Origin: an uncultured Pedobacter sp.
GTDB lineage: Bacteria > Bacteroidota > Bacteroidia > Sphingobacteriales > Sphingobacteriaceae
Assembly (NCBI GenBank): GCA_938008555.1
Contig: CALLKE010000001.1
Coordinates: forward strand, 1-64,000
Length of the DNA: 64,000 nucleotides
Direction of reading: 5' to 3'
Part shown: positions 51,718-60,457 of the stretch, one piece after another
Layout: the number at the start of each line of letters is the position of its first letter
Position numbering within the stretch: the first letter of the stretch is position 1
The notes under the pieces: model-generated
The model's input: only the letters and a program-made list of their open reading frames with translations
The model's database searches: none
What the model was told of the DNA's origin: nothing
Made by a program: the position numbers and the translations under genes

Positions 51718-54267
51718 ATGAGAAAATTTAAATACCCCAAAGGATCTCGGAAACATAAGTTTATCAATCTACTATTCATATTATTCATACTCGCTTCAAG
51801 TACAAAAGCACAACAAATTGTTATTACAGGAAAAATATCCGATGCCAAAACAGGTGAGCCCTTACCCTATGTATTAGTATCTGCCAAAGGTTCCAAACAG
51901 GGTACTACAACCAATTTCGATGGTATTTACAAATTAGTGCTTCAAACTAATGTAGACTCTATTCGAGCGGGCTACATGGGTTATGTAAGATGCTCCAAAG
52001 CCGTTGGAACAGCAGCTAAACAAACAATCAACATCCATTTATTTCCTGCAGCGACTACGCTGTCAGAAGTTGTCGTTACGACTAAGAGTTATGTCAATCC
52101 TGCGTGGGAAATTTTACGGGAAGTAGTGAAAAACAAGCCAAATAATGATTTTCGCTCGCTTTCCTCATTTCAATACCAAAGTTATAATCGTATTGAACTC
52201 GATGCTACTAACTTCGACGAGAAGTTTAAAAAGAAAAAGCTCATGAAAAGCTTGCTACCACTGATGGATAGCTTAAAAAAAGTAGCTGGAGAAGGAGATC
52301 CCATATTACCCCTATTCGTATCTGAGACGATATCTGATTTCTTTTATCAAGAAAATCCGGAGAAAAGACGTGAAAATATTATTCGTTCACAAGTAAATGG
52401 TCTGGGTTTCGACGATGGTACATTGATTTCTCAACTAGTAGGCAGTACATTTCAGCAACACAATTTTTATAAAAATTATTTAAGCCTTGCTGGCAAAGAT
52501 TTTGTTTCACCAATTGCTGCTACTTGGCGCTTGAGCTATGACTATGAACTGGAAGAACGCTATGCTAAAGTTGGTGATCGCACTTGCTTCAAAATATCTT
52601 TTAAACCTAAGCAATCAAAAGATTTGGCTTTTACTGGCACCATGTGGATTGCGCATGATAGTTATGCCTTGTGTCAAATAATTGCAACTGTAGAGCCTAC
52701 TGCCAATATAAATTTCATTGAAAAAGTACGCATTCAACAAGAATCAGCCCCAACTCTACCCGGTCAAGGGTGGATTCCCGTTAAAACACGCATTCTGGTT
52801 GATGTGGGTCAACTAACAAAAGGTACAGCGGGTTTTCTAGCCAAATTTTACACTTCTAATAAAAATGTACAAACCAATAAGGTCTATGAGCCTCATTTCT
52901 TTGACGAGACAATTGTTCTAAGTGATGATGTAGATCTCAAAGACGATCAATTTTGGAATCAGAACCGTCATGATTCTTTAACAATTGCCGAAAAACATGT
53001 TTTCAGCATGATTGACACAGTCAAAAAGGTCCCCATAATTAAAAATTATATTGACATCATTGATATGCTTATCAGCGGATATTACAAGGCTGGAAAAGTT
53101 GGAATAGGCCCTTATTTATTCACATATGCCCATAACAATGTAGAGGGTAATCGATTGAGAATAGGCTTCAAAACAAATACTACTTTTAATAATCGATGGA
53201 TATTGAATGGATATGTAGCTTATGGCACCAAAGATGCTCAATTTAAATATGGTGCCGGCGCTGACTATATCCTATCGAGAAAACCATGGACCCAGACAGG
53301 GATATCTTATTCTCACGACTTAGACCAAGTAGCTTTATTAGGCGATAGCTATGGTTATTCGAAAAATAATTTATTTGCTGCCTTCACAAGATTTGGCAAT
53401 ATTGCTCGCCGCAGAGTATTTAAAGAGGATATGACCAACCTTTATATTCGAAGAGACATTTTCAAAAATTTCACACAACAAGCGACTATTTCTCATTGGA
53501 CTTTTGACCCGCTTTATACTTTTGAATACCACGATCAAGTTAACGGCCAACTGCGTCATAATTTCTCTACAACTGAGCTACAATTAGAGTCTAAATGGTC
53601 TCCTGGAGCTCGTGTGATACAATCTGAAAAACGTAATAGTAAGTTTACCATTAAGGGTGAAAATAGCAATCCCATATTTACTTTTCGTTACACACATGGC
53701 TTTAGAGGTATTTTAGGTAGCGATTTGACTTACGATAAGTTCAGCTTGAATATTTCACAAACACTCAGAATGGGTGTTCTTGGTCGTGGTCAATATTCAT
53801 TAACGGGGGGATACATACCATCAGCTGTTCCCTATCCAATTTTAGAGAACCACCTTGGGAATAGCACTTTTTTATATAATCGGAATTCATATAATTTGAT
53901 GCGTTTCTTTGAGTTTGTAAGTGATCGTTATGTGGGACTACAATATTCACAACATTTTGAAGGATTAGGTTTTAATAGCATACCCTTAATTCGTAATCTA
54001 AATTGGCGTTTGGTCGGTACAGCAAATATTTTATATGGATCTATCTCAACCCAAAAAATTGATTTAATTCCTAATAATAAAGTACTTGAAAGCAGAGGGC
54101 TTGGTCCAACCACACCCTATGTTGAACTAGGCTATGGAGTAGAAAATATTCTCAAATTTATCCGAGTTGATTTTATACATCGTCTCACATACTTGGAAAA
54201 CCATATTCCATCGCTGGGCTTACCTGCAAGAATGGGAGTAAAAGTTTCAGCACAAATAAGATTATAA
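51718..54267 (+). CDS. DUF5686 family outer-membrane protein with carboxypeptidase-like domain
   Basis: The 849-aa protein has an N-terminal signal-anchor (about 17-30, ending SSTKAQ), then a carboxypeptidase-regulatory-like beta domain (VITGKISDAKTGEPLPYVLV to LSEVVVTTK, about 32-120) as in TonB-dependent receptors. The DUF5686 region covers the rest, starting NPAWEILREVVKNKP and ending in amphipathic strands finishing VKVSAQIRL, typical of an outer-membrane barrel. There is no TonB-box plug domain, so this is not a SusC-type receptor. Function is unknown. A 23-bp hairpin follows the stop. Confidence 0.85.
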   Translation: MRKFKYPKGSRKHKFINLLFILFILASSTKAQQIVITGKISDAKTGEPLPYVLVSAKGSKQGTTTNFDGIYKLVLQTNVDSIRAGYMGYVRCSKAVGTAAKQTINIHLFPAATTLSEVVVTTKSYVNPAWEILREVVKNKPNNDFRSLSSFQYQSYNRIELDATNFDEKFKKKKLMKSLLPLMDSLKKVAGEGDPILPLFVSETISDFFYQENPEKRRENIIRSQVNGLGFDDGTLISQLVGSTFQQHNFYKNYLSLAGKDFVSPIAATWRLSYDYELEERYAKVGDRTCFKISFKPKQSKDLAFTGTMWIAHDSYALCQIIATVEPTANINFIEKVRIQQESAPTLPGQGWIPVKTRILVDVGQLTKGTAGFLAKFYTSNKNVQTNKVYEPHFFDETIVLSDDVDLKDDQFWNQNRHDSLTIAEKHVFSMIDTVKKVPIIKNYIDIIDMLISGYYKAGKVGIGPYLFTYAHNNVEGNRLRIGFKTNTTFNNRWILNGYVAYGTKDAQFKYGAGADYILSRKPWTQTGISYSHDLDQVALLGDSYGYSKNNLFAAFTRFGNIARRRVFKEDMTNLYIRRDIFKNFTQQATISHWTFDPLYTFEYHDQVNGQLRHNFSTTELQLESKWSPGARVIQSEKRNSKFTIKGENSNPIFTFRYTHGFRGILGSDLTYDKFSLNISQTLRMGVLGRGQYSLTGGYIPSAVPYPILENHLGNSTFLYNRNSYNLMRFFEFVSDRYVGLQYSQHFEGLGFNSIPLIRNLNWRLVGTANILYGSISTQKIDLIPNNKVLESRGLGPTTPYVELGYGVENILKFIRVDFIHRLTYLENHIPSLGLPARMGVKVSAQIRL

Positions 54268-54271
54268 ACTA

Positions 54272-54324
54272 AGAGCCTTATCCTCTCCATACTTTTGGGG
54301 GAAGTATGGAGAGGATAAGGCTCT
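54272..54324. terminator. Strong hairpin after the DUF5686 gene
   Basis: A perfect 23-bp stem (54272-54294 with 54302-54324; core AGAGCCTTATCCTCTCC) encloses a 7-base loop TTGGGGG. It starts five bases after the stop codon and ends 37 bases before the next gene, so it likely separates their transcripts. Confidence 0.75.
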
Positions 54325-54361
54325 CTAAATACTTCATAAGCCCACTCTACTGCTTTTAAGT

Positions 54362-55069
54362 GTGATATTTCAATTTAAACAATTTGCGGTCAACCAAGTA
54401 GATTGCACCATGAAGGTGAATACTGATGGAGTTCTATTGGGAGCATTGGCAGGCACTGGCGAACCTACAAGCATACTCGATATAGGCACAGGAACAGGTG
54501 TCATTGCACTCATGCTTGCCCAACGATTTCCTGGTGCGATGGTTGATGCGATCGATATTGACAAGCAAACGATAGAAACTGCCATTCAAAATTTCGAGGG
54601 CTCTATTTTTGCAGATCGTGTTCAGGGACAACCAAAATCTTTCGAGAATTATTTTGAGCAAAATCCTGGAGTAAAATACGATCTAATTGTTTCGAATCCA
54701 CCATTTTTTATCAACGCTCTGGAATCAACTAATTCATCAAAAAAATTGGCCCGTCATACCAATGCTCATTTCTTTGAACGATTAATTCAAGATGCATCTT
54801 CACATCTAAATGAAAACGGTTTCATCTGGCTAATTCTACCTCCCGAAGTAGCAAACATTGTCCAATCAATCGGCCTAAAACACCGACTCTTTGTTCAGAA
54901 CGAGATATGGGTACACTCCTTCCAACACTCAACACCTCATCGATTATTAATTGCGATGGCTTTTCAACAAAAAGAGATTGAAAAAAAGTCCTTTATCATT
55001 TATGATCAGCCCAAAAAATACTCGGAGCATTATCAAAGTTTATTAAAAGATTTCTTGACCATCTTTTAA
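54362..55069 (+). CDS. trmN6: tRNA1(Val) A37 N6-methyltransferase
   Basis: TrmN6 (YfiC) methylates A37 of tRNA-Val. The 235-aa protein has the family N-terminus with MKVNTDGVLLGALAG, the SAM-binding ILDIGTGTGVIALMLAQR, the DAIDIDKQTIETA acidic loop and the N6-adenine methyltransferase signature NPPFF. The start is GTG at 54362 (reading MIFQFKQFAVNQVDCTMK), chosen because it gives the full conserved N-terminus. Only 37 bases separate it from the upstream hairpin. Confidence 0.9.
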   Translation: MIFQFKQFAVNQVDCTMKVNTDGVLLGALAGTGEPTSILDIGTGTGVIALMLAQRFPGAMVDAIDIDKQTIETAIQNFEGSIFADRVQGQPKSFENYFEQNPGVKYDLIVSNPPFFINALESTNSSKKLARHTNAHFFERLIQDASSHLNENGFIWLILPPEVANIVQSIGLKHRLFVQNEIWVHSFQHSTPHRLLIAMAFQQKEIEKKSFIIYDQPKKYSEHYQSLLKDFLTIF

Positions 55070-55116
55070 ACTACCATCCATTTTCTCTAAAGAAGAGGAC
55101 ACACTAAATTTATACA

Positions 55117-55605
55117 ATGACTAGAATAGGTTTAATTTCTGATACGCACAGCTATTTAGACGATGCTGTGTTTAAACACTTTGATGCATGCGATGAAATT
55201 TGGCATGCTGGTGATTTTGGGAACATTGCATTAGCGAATCAATTAGCCGCATTTAAACCTTTAAAAGGTGTTTATGGGAATATCGATGGCCATGATATTC
55301 GTGCTATTTATCCCGAGCATCTCAAGTTTACTTGTGAAAAAGTGAACGTATGGATGACACACATTGGTGGCTATCCAGGAAAATATAACCCCAAAATTAG
55401 AGAAGAGTTAACCCGGAATCCGCCTGATTTATTTATTGCTGGGCACTCTCATATCTTAAAAGTGATATACGATAAGAAGATAAAATGTTTACATCTGAAT
55501 CCTGGAGCTGCTGGAAAAGAAGGGTGGCATCAAGTGCGCACACTACTTCGTTTTTCTATTTCTGAAGAAAAAATACATACATTAGAAGTTATCGAATTAG
55601 GTTAG
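55117..55605 (+). CDS. YfcE/MJ0936-type metallophosphoesterase
   Basis: The 162-aa calcineurin-like phosphoesterase has all the metal-binding blocks: GLISDTHSYLD (D8, H10), WHAGDFGN, GVYGNIDGHD, the His in MTHIGG and GHSHI near 110, plus a final His in LHLNPGA. Family members hydrolyse phosphodiesters, but the natural substrate is unknown. It is cytoplasmic and may share a transcript with trmN6 and fbp, with gaps of about 50 bases each side. Confidence 0.88.
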   Translation: MTRIGLISDTHSYLDDAVFKHFDACDEIWHAGDFGNIALANQLAAFKPLKGVYGNIDGHDIRAIYPEHLKFTCEKVNVWMTHIGGYPGKYNPKIREELTRNPPDLFIAGHSHILKVIYDKKIKCLHLNPGAAGKEGWHQVRTLLRFSISEEKIHTLEVIELG

Positions 55606-55660
55606 TGTCTGGTTTTGAATTTTTTATTCTCACTTAGTTTTTACGGATAATCAATCTATC

Positions 55661-56716
55661 ATGCAAGTATTAAAGACATTAGGGCAGTTCATCATTGAAA
55701 AACAGAAGGATTTTAAATACGCTAAAGGTGAGCTATCAAGGCTTCTTCGAGATATTGGCATAGCCGCCAAAATTGTGAATCGTGAGGTCAACAAAGCCGG
55801 ACTAATGGATATATTGGGCGATGCTGGAACCATGAATATTCAAGGGGAAAATCAGAAAAAGTTGGATGTTTATGCGAATGAGCAATTTATTGCCGCACTA
55901 AGAGATGGTGGCGAATGCTGTATCGTTGCTTCTGAAGAAGACAATGATTATACCTATATCGATGGGGAGGTTTCTAAAGATGCTAAATACATTGTGGCAA
56001 TTGATCCTCTGGATGGTTCGTCCAACATCGATGTAAATGTAGCTGTAGGGACTATCTTTTCCATTTATAGACGTCATACATCGGAAGGAAAAGCAACAAT
56101 TAAAGATGTACTTCAAAGTGGCACAGAACAAGTAGCGGCAGGCTACATCATTTACGGATCATCTACTATGCTGGTTTACACTACTGGAAAAGGAGTTAAT
56201 GGGTTTACGTTAGACCCCTCAATTGGTGAGTTCTGCCTCTCCCACCCCAATATGACTATTCCCAAAGATGGCATCATCTACTCAATTAATGAAGGAAACT
56301 ATGTGCACTTCCCCGATGGAGTAAAAAAATATATCAAATACTGCCAAGTAGAAGATCGTGATACTCAACGCCCTTATACCTCGCGCTATATTGGCTCTAT
56401 GGTAGCTGATATTCATCGAAATATGATCAAGGGTGGGATATTCATTTATCCAACGACATCTAGTGCCCCGAATGGAAAATTACGATTGGTATATGAGTGC
56501 AATCCAATGGCCTTTATTATTGAACAAGCTGGAGGACGTGCAACAGATGGTTATCAACGCATCTTACAAAAAGAAGTGACACACTTGCACCAACGTTCGG
56601 CTATTTTTATAGGGTCTGAAAATATGGTTCGATTGATTGAAAAATATATGAAACAACATTCTCCCCGATTAAATAAAGAAAAAGTAGAATCGATAAATAC
56701 GAATCAAAGTAATTAG
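55661..56716 (+). CDS. fbp: Class 1 fructose-1,6-bisphosphatase
   Basis: Fbp removes the 1-phosphate from fructose-1,6-bisphosphate in gluconeogenesis. The 351-aa protein shows the class 1 metal site VAIDPLDGSSNIDVNVAVGT, the N-terminal ENQKKLDVYAN and VASEEDND, and the substrate-binding YTSRYIGSMVADIHRN and YPTTSSAPNGKLRLVYECNP. The length is slightly above the usual 330-340 aa because of a short C-terminal tail. Its stop is eight bases from the convergent rnhA stop. Confidence 0.96.
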   Translation: MQVLKTLGQFIIEKQKDFKYAKGELSRLLRDIGIAAKIVNREVNKAGLMDILGDAGTMNIQGENQKKLDVYANEQFIAALRDGGECCIVASEEDNDYTYIDGEVSKDAKYIVAIDPLDGSSNIDVNVAVGTIFSIYRRHTSEGKATIKDVLQSGTEQVAAGYIIYGSSTMLVYTTGKGVNGFTLDPSIGEFCLSHPNMTIPKDGIIYSINEGNYVHFPDGVKKYIKYCQVEDRDTQRPYTSRYIGSMVADIHRNMIKGGIFIYPTTSSAPNGKLRLVYECNPMAFIIEQAGGRATDGYQRILQKEVTHLHQRSAIFIGSENMVRLIEKYMKQHSPRLNKEKVESINTNQSN

Positions 56717-56724
56717 TTGAAAAA

Positions 56725-57207
56725 TCAAATTCCTAAACTACCAAGCTTTGATTTTTGAGCTTCTCTCTCGTACTCAACATCTATCAGCAATTCTTTTTGC
56801 TTACTTGCCTTCACTGCCAATTCATCGCAACGTTCATTTTCTGGGTGATTGGCATGGCCTTTTACCCAAATAAACTTGACAGCGTGTTTTTTATATACTT
56901 CTAAAAAACGCAGCCATAGGTCTGCATTTTTTTTACCATGGAATCCCTTTTTCACCCATCCAAATACCCATTTTTTGTCCACAGCATCAATCACATATTT
57001 AGAATCTGAGTAAATGGTGACCTCCTGTCCCTGCTTTTTAATGGCTTCTAATCCAATAATGACGGCTAGTAACTCCATCCGATTGTTGGTCGTTTTACGG
57101 TACCCTTCTGAGAGTTCTTTATAGTATTGTCCTGAACGAAGAATTAGTCCATATCCACCAGGACCGGGATTTCCACTCGACGCACCATCTGTATATAGTT
57201 CGATCAT
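56725..57207 (-). CDS. rnhA: Ribonuclease HI
   Basis: RNase HI cleaves RNA in RNA-DNA hybrids such as replication primers. The 160-aa protein has all acidic residues of the active site: Asp in YTDGASSGNPGPGGYG, Glu in NRMELLAVI, Asp in YSDSKYVIDA and Asp in NERCDELAVKAS, plus the His of KGHANHPENE. The basic handle region (VFGWVKKGFHGKKN) is present. It is convergent with fbp and divergent from rlmH. Confidence 0.96.
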   Translation of the reverse strand: MIELYTDGASSGNPGPGGYGLILRSGQYYKELSEGYRKTTNNRMELLAVIIGLEAIKKQGQEVTIYSDSKYVIDAVDKKWVFGWVKKGFHGKKNADLWLRFLEVYKKHAVKFIWVKGHANHPENERCDELAVKASKQKELLIDVEYEREAQKSKLGSLGI

Positions 57208-57422
57208 TTCAGCGCAATTATAGGAATTTTGGTTTTAAATCTACATGATGAAAAAATAAGAAGCGTGACAGACCTAGCCAATCTATTTTCACTCTCAAGA
57301 TAAGCAACAGATAAATTCGTAATAAGTACACCCAAACGTAATTCATATAAAATTCAGATTTTTGACCAGTAGCTTCACACCCTTCATCTATTGTGATGGA
57401 GCTGCATAAAAACAAATAGTAT

Positions 57423-57896
57423 ATGAAAATTACGCTCCTATCTATCGGAAGAACAACAGATAAATATTTATTGGAAGGAATAGATAAATACCTACAACGT
57501 CTTAAGCATTATGTTGTTTTCAAAACGGTTGAGTTACCCGAATTAAAGAATACCAAAAGTCTTTCCCAAGAGCAGCAAAAAAGTAAAGAAGCTGCACTCA
57601 TCCTTAAAAATCTGAATACTGCAGATTATTTAATACTACTAGACGAAAAAGGAGCAAGCTTGTCATCAGTAGATTTCTCAGCATTTTTAAATAAAAAAAT
57701 GGTTGGAGGAATACAGCACTTGGTCTTCATCATCGGAGGGCCATACGGATTTGATTCTAGTATCTACAATCGTGCAGATTATCAGATTTCTTTATCAAAG
57801 ATGACATTCTCTCATCAAATGGTTCGTTTGTTCTTCGTCGAGCAACTTTACCGAGCTTATACCATCTTAAAGGGAGAGCCCTATCATCATCAGTAA
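57423..57896 (+). CDS. rlmH: 23S rRNA pseudouridine-1915 N3-methyltransferase
   Basis: RlmH methylates pseudouridine 1915 in helix 69 of 23S rRNA. The 157-aa SPOUT-family protein shows LLDEKGASLSSVDFSAFL, the SAM-knot FIIGGPYGFDSSIYNRAD and the conserved C-terminal LSKMTFSHQMVRLFFVEQLYRAYTILKGEPYHH. The size is standard. A 40-aa membrane protein gene begins four bases after its first stop base region, on the same strand. Confidence 0.96.
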   Translation: MKITLLSIGRTTDKYLLEGIDKYLQRLKHYVVFKTVELPELKNTKSLSQEQQKSKEAALILKNLNTADYLILLDEKGASLSSVDFSAFLNKKMVGGIQHLVFIIGGPYGFDSSIYNRADYQISLSKMTFSHQMVRLFFVEQLYRAYTILKGEPYHHQ

Positions 57897-57899
57897 GCC

Positions 57900-58022
57900 A
57901 TGACAAAATACCTACGAAACTATCGATTTAAAGGATTAAATCCTTTGCAAGAGCAAAAATATTTTTGGATTGTATTTATTCTCGCTGTTGCTATTTGTGC
58001 AACAATCTTCTATTTCTTTTAG
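57900..58022 (+). CDS. Small single-pass membrane protein (40 aa)
   Basis: An ATG three bases after the rlmH stop opens a 40-codon frame: MTKYLRNYRFKGLNPLQEQK, then a clean 20-residue hydrophobic helix (YFWIVFILAVAICATIFYFF) to the stop. The arrangement - basic, hydrophilic start and a terminal membrane helix - together with the tight spacing to rlmH, argues that it is a real gene. Its function is unknown; no family was recognised. Confidence 0.55.
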   Translation: MTKYLRNYRFKGLNPLQEQKYFWIVFILAVAICATIFYFF

Positions 58023-58062
58023 TTGAGCTGAGAAAAAAGAAGGTTAAGTATTCGTTGATAAA

Positions 58063-58105
58063 ACCCTCTCCTTTTGAAATATGGGGTTTGTCGAGCGGAG
58101 AGGGT
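58063..58105. terminator. Hairpin between convergent genes after rlmH
   Basis: ACCCTCTCC (58063-58071) pairs with GGAGAGGGT (58097-58105) across a 25-base loop; an alternative pairing AAACCC (58061-58066) with GGGTTT (58084-58089) competes. It lies between the small membrane protein gene and the convergent DUF5606 gene. A termination role is probable but unproven. Confidence 0.45.
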
Positions 58106-58118
58106 AAGGTGAGACTTC

Positions 58119-58649
58119 TTACTTCGATTTTTGAGATAAGCGTGTTGCACTTTTAGCTGCCGCTTTTATTGGCTTCTGTTTTTCATTATGTGCTTGTGTG
58201 TCTGGCTTTTTACTTACCTCATTTGCTGATGTTACCAAACTATCATCCGAAAGTGGTTCAGGAGCATCTTCTGTAAATAGTGGTAACTCTTTAATAATAT
58301 TAAACCAGTTAATTATTTTTTTGATGTCAGACAGGTAAACACGTTCAGTATCATACTGAGGAGCAACTTCACCAAAAAACTTGTGAAGCACATCTTTATC
58401 TACACTCTTCGCATCAGGGATCGACTTAGCATCTTTCATATGCTCAAAAATGGCTACCAACTTTAGATCTGCATCATTGGTAAAAACAGTAATATCTTCT
58501 AACGAAGCTATTTTTGATGTCGCCATACTCACGATGATCTTCGTTTTTTGCTCATCAAGGCTCTCTAAAATAAAACCTGATTTATTTTTCCCAACTAGTT
58601 TAAACAATCCTGGCTTGCCAGATACTGATATAAGTCCTCTTAAATTCAT
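58119..58649 (-). CDS. DUF5606 family protein
   Basis: The start at 58649 gives MNLRGLISVSGKPGLFKLVG, the standard beginning of DUF5606; an upstream ATG at 58694 would add 15 unlikely residues. The first 130 residues (through the conserved DLKLVAIFEHM and FFGEVAPQYDTERVYLSDIKKIINWFN) match the family, which is confined to Bacteroidota and has no known function. The last 45 residues are a charged, low-complexity tail rich in Ser, Lys and Ala. No signal peptide, so probably cytoplasmic. Confidence 0.8.
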   Translation of the reverse strand: MNLRGLISVSGKPGLFKLVGKNKSGFILESLDEQKTKIIVSMATSKIASLEDITVFTNDADLKLVAIFEHMKDAKSIPDAKSVDKDVLHKFFGEVAPQYDTERVYLSDIKKIINWFNIIKELPLFTEDAPEPLSDDSLVTSANEVSKKPDTQAHNEKQKPIKAAAKSATRLSQKSK

Positions 58650-58736
58650 ATTCTTTCGTGTTGTTGCATGTTTAGCCAACATCTTGGCTATCATGAAAAA
58701 TCAGCACTCTCTCCTCTGAGAAATAGAGTGAGCGTG

Positions 58737-59174
58737 TTATTCTTCTATTACTTCGATACTTAAAATTTTATCTCCTTGACGGATGTTATCCACCACATCC
58801 ACATTCTCTATTACTTTACCAAAACAAGTATGATTACGATCCAAGTGAGCTGTGTTAGTTCTGCTATGGCAGATAAAAAACTGTGAGCTACCTGTATCAC
58901 GGCCTGCGTGTGCCATCGAAAGAACACCACGATCATGGTATTGATTATCGCCATCCAGCTCACATTTAATACGTACGCCAGATCCACCTGCACCTGTTCC
59001 TGTGGGATCGCCACCTTGTATTACAAAATCAGGTATCACTCGGTGAAATGTAACTCCATTATAAAACCCCTCTTTGGATAATTTTAAAAAATTTGCTACT
59101 GTATTCGGTGCATCTTTATCATAAAACTGCACGGTCATATCTCCTTTTTCTGTTTTGATAATTGCTTTGCTCAT
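58737..59174 (-). CDS. ppiB: Peptidyl-prolyl cis-trans isomerase, cyclophilin type
   Basis: This 145-aa cytoplasmic cyclophilin speeds proline isomerisation during folding. The hallmark residues are present: FHRVIPDFVIQGGDPTGTG with the catalytic Arg, LSMAHAGRDTGSSQFFI and CFGKVIENVDVV. No signal peptide is seen. It lies 87 bases upstream, in transcription order, of the DUF5606 gene on the same strand and is divergent from lpxK. Confidence 0.93.
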   Translation of the reverse strand: MSKAIIKTEKGDMTVQFYDKDAPNTVANFLKLSKEGFYNGVTFHRVIPDFVIQGGDPTGTGAGGSGVRIKCELDGDNQYHDRGVLSMAHAGRDTGSSQFFICHSRTNTAHLDRNHTCFGKVIENVDVVDNIRQGDKILSIEVIEE

Positions 59175-59291
59175 TATTCGATATGTTAAATGGCGACAAA
59201 GTTAATTTATTTCAATCGAAACTAGTCAATCTATTTTGCGGCAAGATATCCGCATACAAATGCATAACATCAGTAGATAAAATCAAAAATG

Positions 59292-59299
59292 TACTTTTG
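59292..59299 (+). promoter_or_regulatory. -7 box TACTTTTG upstream of lpxK
   Basis: TACTTTTG is a perfect TAnnTTTG match ending 15 bases before the lpxK ATG, so the leader would be very short. A -33 element was not evident. Confidence 0.5.
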
Positions 59300-59314
59300 C
59301 ACTAAATACCAATC

Positions 59315-60385
59315 ATGAGATTAATTCGCCTGCTTTTGTTTCCCTTTTCTTTTCTTTACGGGCTAGCAATTATACTGCGAAATCTCGCTTACGATTGCGA
59401 AATACTAAAGTCTTCAACGGGTCATATACCTGTGATTTCGGTGGGGAATTTAACCGTTGGAGGATCTGGTAAAAGCCCCACAACTGCATATTTAGCGAGT
59501 ATGCTGAAGAAACATTATAAACTAGCTATTCTAAGCCGAGGATATGGAAGAGAAACAAAGGGCTTTTTGGTAGTCCATCCTGATGCTTCGAGTAAAGAGG
59601 TGGGAGATGAACCTTTACAGTTTAAACATCAGTTCCCAGATATAACAGTTGCTGTTTGTGAAAACCGATTAATAGGAATCCAACAACTGGAACGAGATCA
59701 TGAGCTCATCTTGCTGGATGATGCCTATCAACATCGAGCTATTAAACCCGGTTTAAGCATTTTGCTTTTCGATTTCAATAAATTATTTCAAGCTCAATGG
59801 CTTTTGCCTACGGGAGATTTGCGAGAACCATTATGGGGCAGAAAGCGTGCAGATATCGTTTTGGTAACTAAAACACCATCTCACCTCACTCAGGAAGATC
59901 GCATGCGCAGCATTTCTAAAATAGATCCGTATCCACATCAAAAAGTATTTTTTTCATATCTGGAGTATGGCAGTCTGCAACATATGAAAAACGCTTCCTG
60001 TGTACGGAGTTTGGATTCAATACATCAGTCCACACAAATTTTGCTGCTAACAGGCATTGCAAATGCAGATCCTCTTCTGCAAAAATTGAAGTACTATTCA
60101 ACTAACATTGATCATCATCAATACCCTGATCATCACATATACAGCAAAAAAAATATATCGAACCTTGTGTCCGCTTATCATAAGCTAGCTGCTCCTGACA
60201 AACTAATTATAACGACAGAAAAGGATGCACAACGTTTAAAATATACTGCACTAGAAATCCTCTTAGACGGGTTACCACTATATTATTTACCTGTGCAAAC
60301 AATGATTCATCGTCTTGATAAGCAAAAATTTGATGGCTTGATAGAAACATTTGCAATGAAGGCCTCTATTACAAATAGCGCCTGA
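59315..60385 (+). CDS. lpxK: Tetraacyldisaccharide 4'-kinase
   Basis: LpxK phosphorylates the 4' position of the lipid A precursor at the inner membrane. The 356-aa protein has an N-terminal membrane-associated helix (about 5-22), the P-loop GNLTVGGSGKSP (44-55), the LSRGYGRETKG motif, LLDDAYQHRAIKP with catalytic-base Asp, LLPTGDLREP and TTEKDAQRLK near the end. All features indicate an active enzyme and hence a lipid A-containing outer membrane. Confidence 0.95.
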   Translation: MRLIRLLLFPFSFLYGLAIILRNLAYDCEILKSSTGHIPVISVGNLTVGGSGKSPTTAYLASMLKKHYKLAILSRGYGRETKGFLVVHPDASSKEVGDEPLQFKHQFPDITVAVCENRLIGIQQLERDHELILLDDAYQHRAIKPGLSILLFDFNKLFQAQWLLPTGDLREPLWGRKRADIVLVTKTPSHLTQEDRMRSISKIDPYPHQKVFFSYLEYGSLQHMKNASCVRSLDSIHQSTQILLLTGIANADPLLQKLKYYSTNIDHHQYPDHHIYSKKNISNLVSAYHKLAAPDKLIITTEKDAQRLKYTALEILLDGLPLYYLPVQTMIHRLDKQKFDGLIETFAMKASITNSA

Positions 60386-60457
60386 AATGATCATGATCTG
60401 CTATTCGCCGTTCAGCGTCTAGTCACTTCATGACTATTAACAAAACAGATTTAACAC

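Noticed and set aside
57218..57415. Minus-strand frame upstream of rnhA
   Set aside because: Odd composition, no recognisable motif, and it fills the promoter region between rnhA and rlmH.
58703..58734. Inverted repeat CACTCT/AGAGTG between the DUF5606 and cyclophilin genes
   Set aside because: The stem is only six bases with a long loop and has no T-run, too weak to call a terminator.
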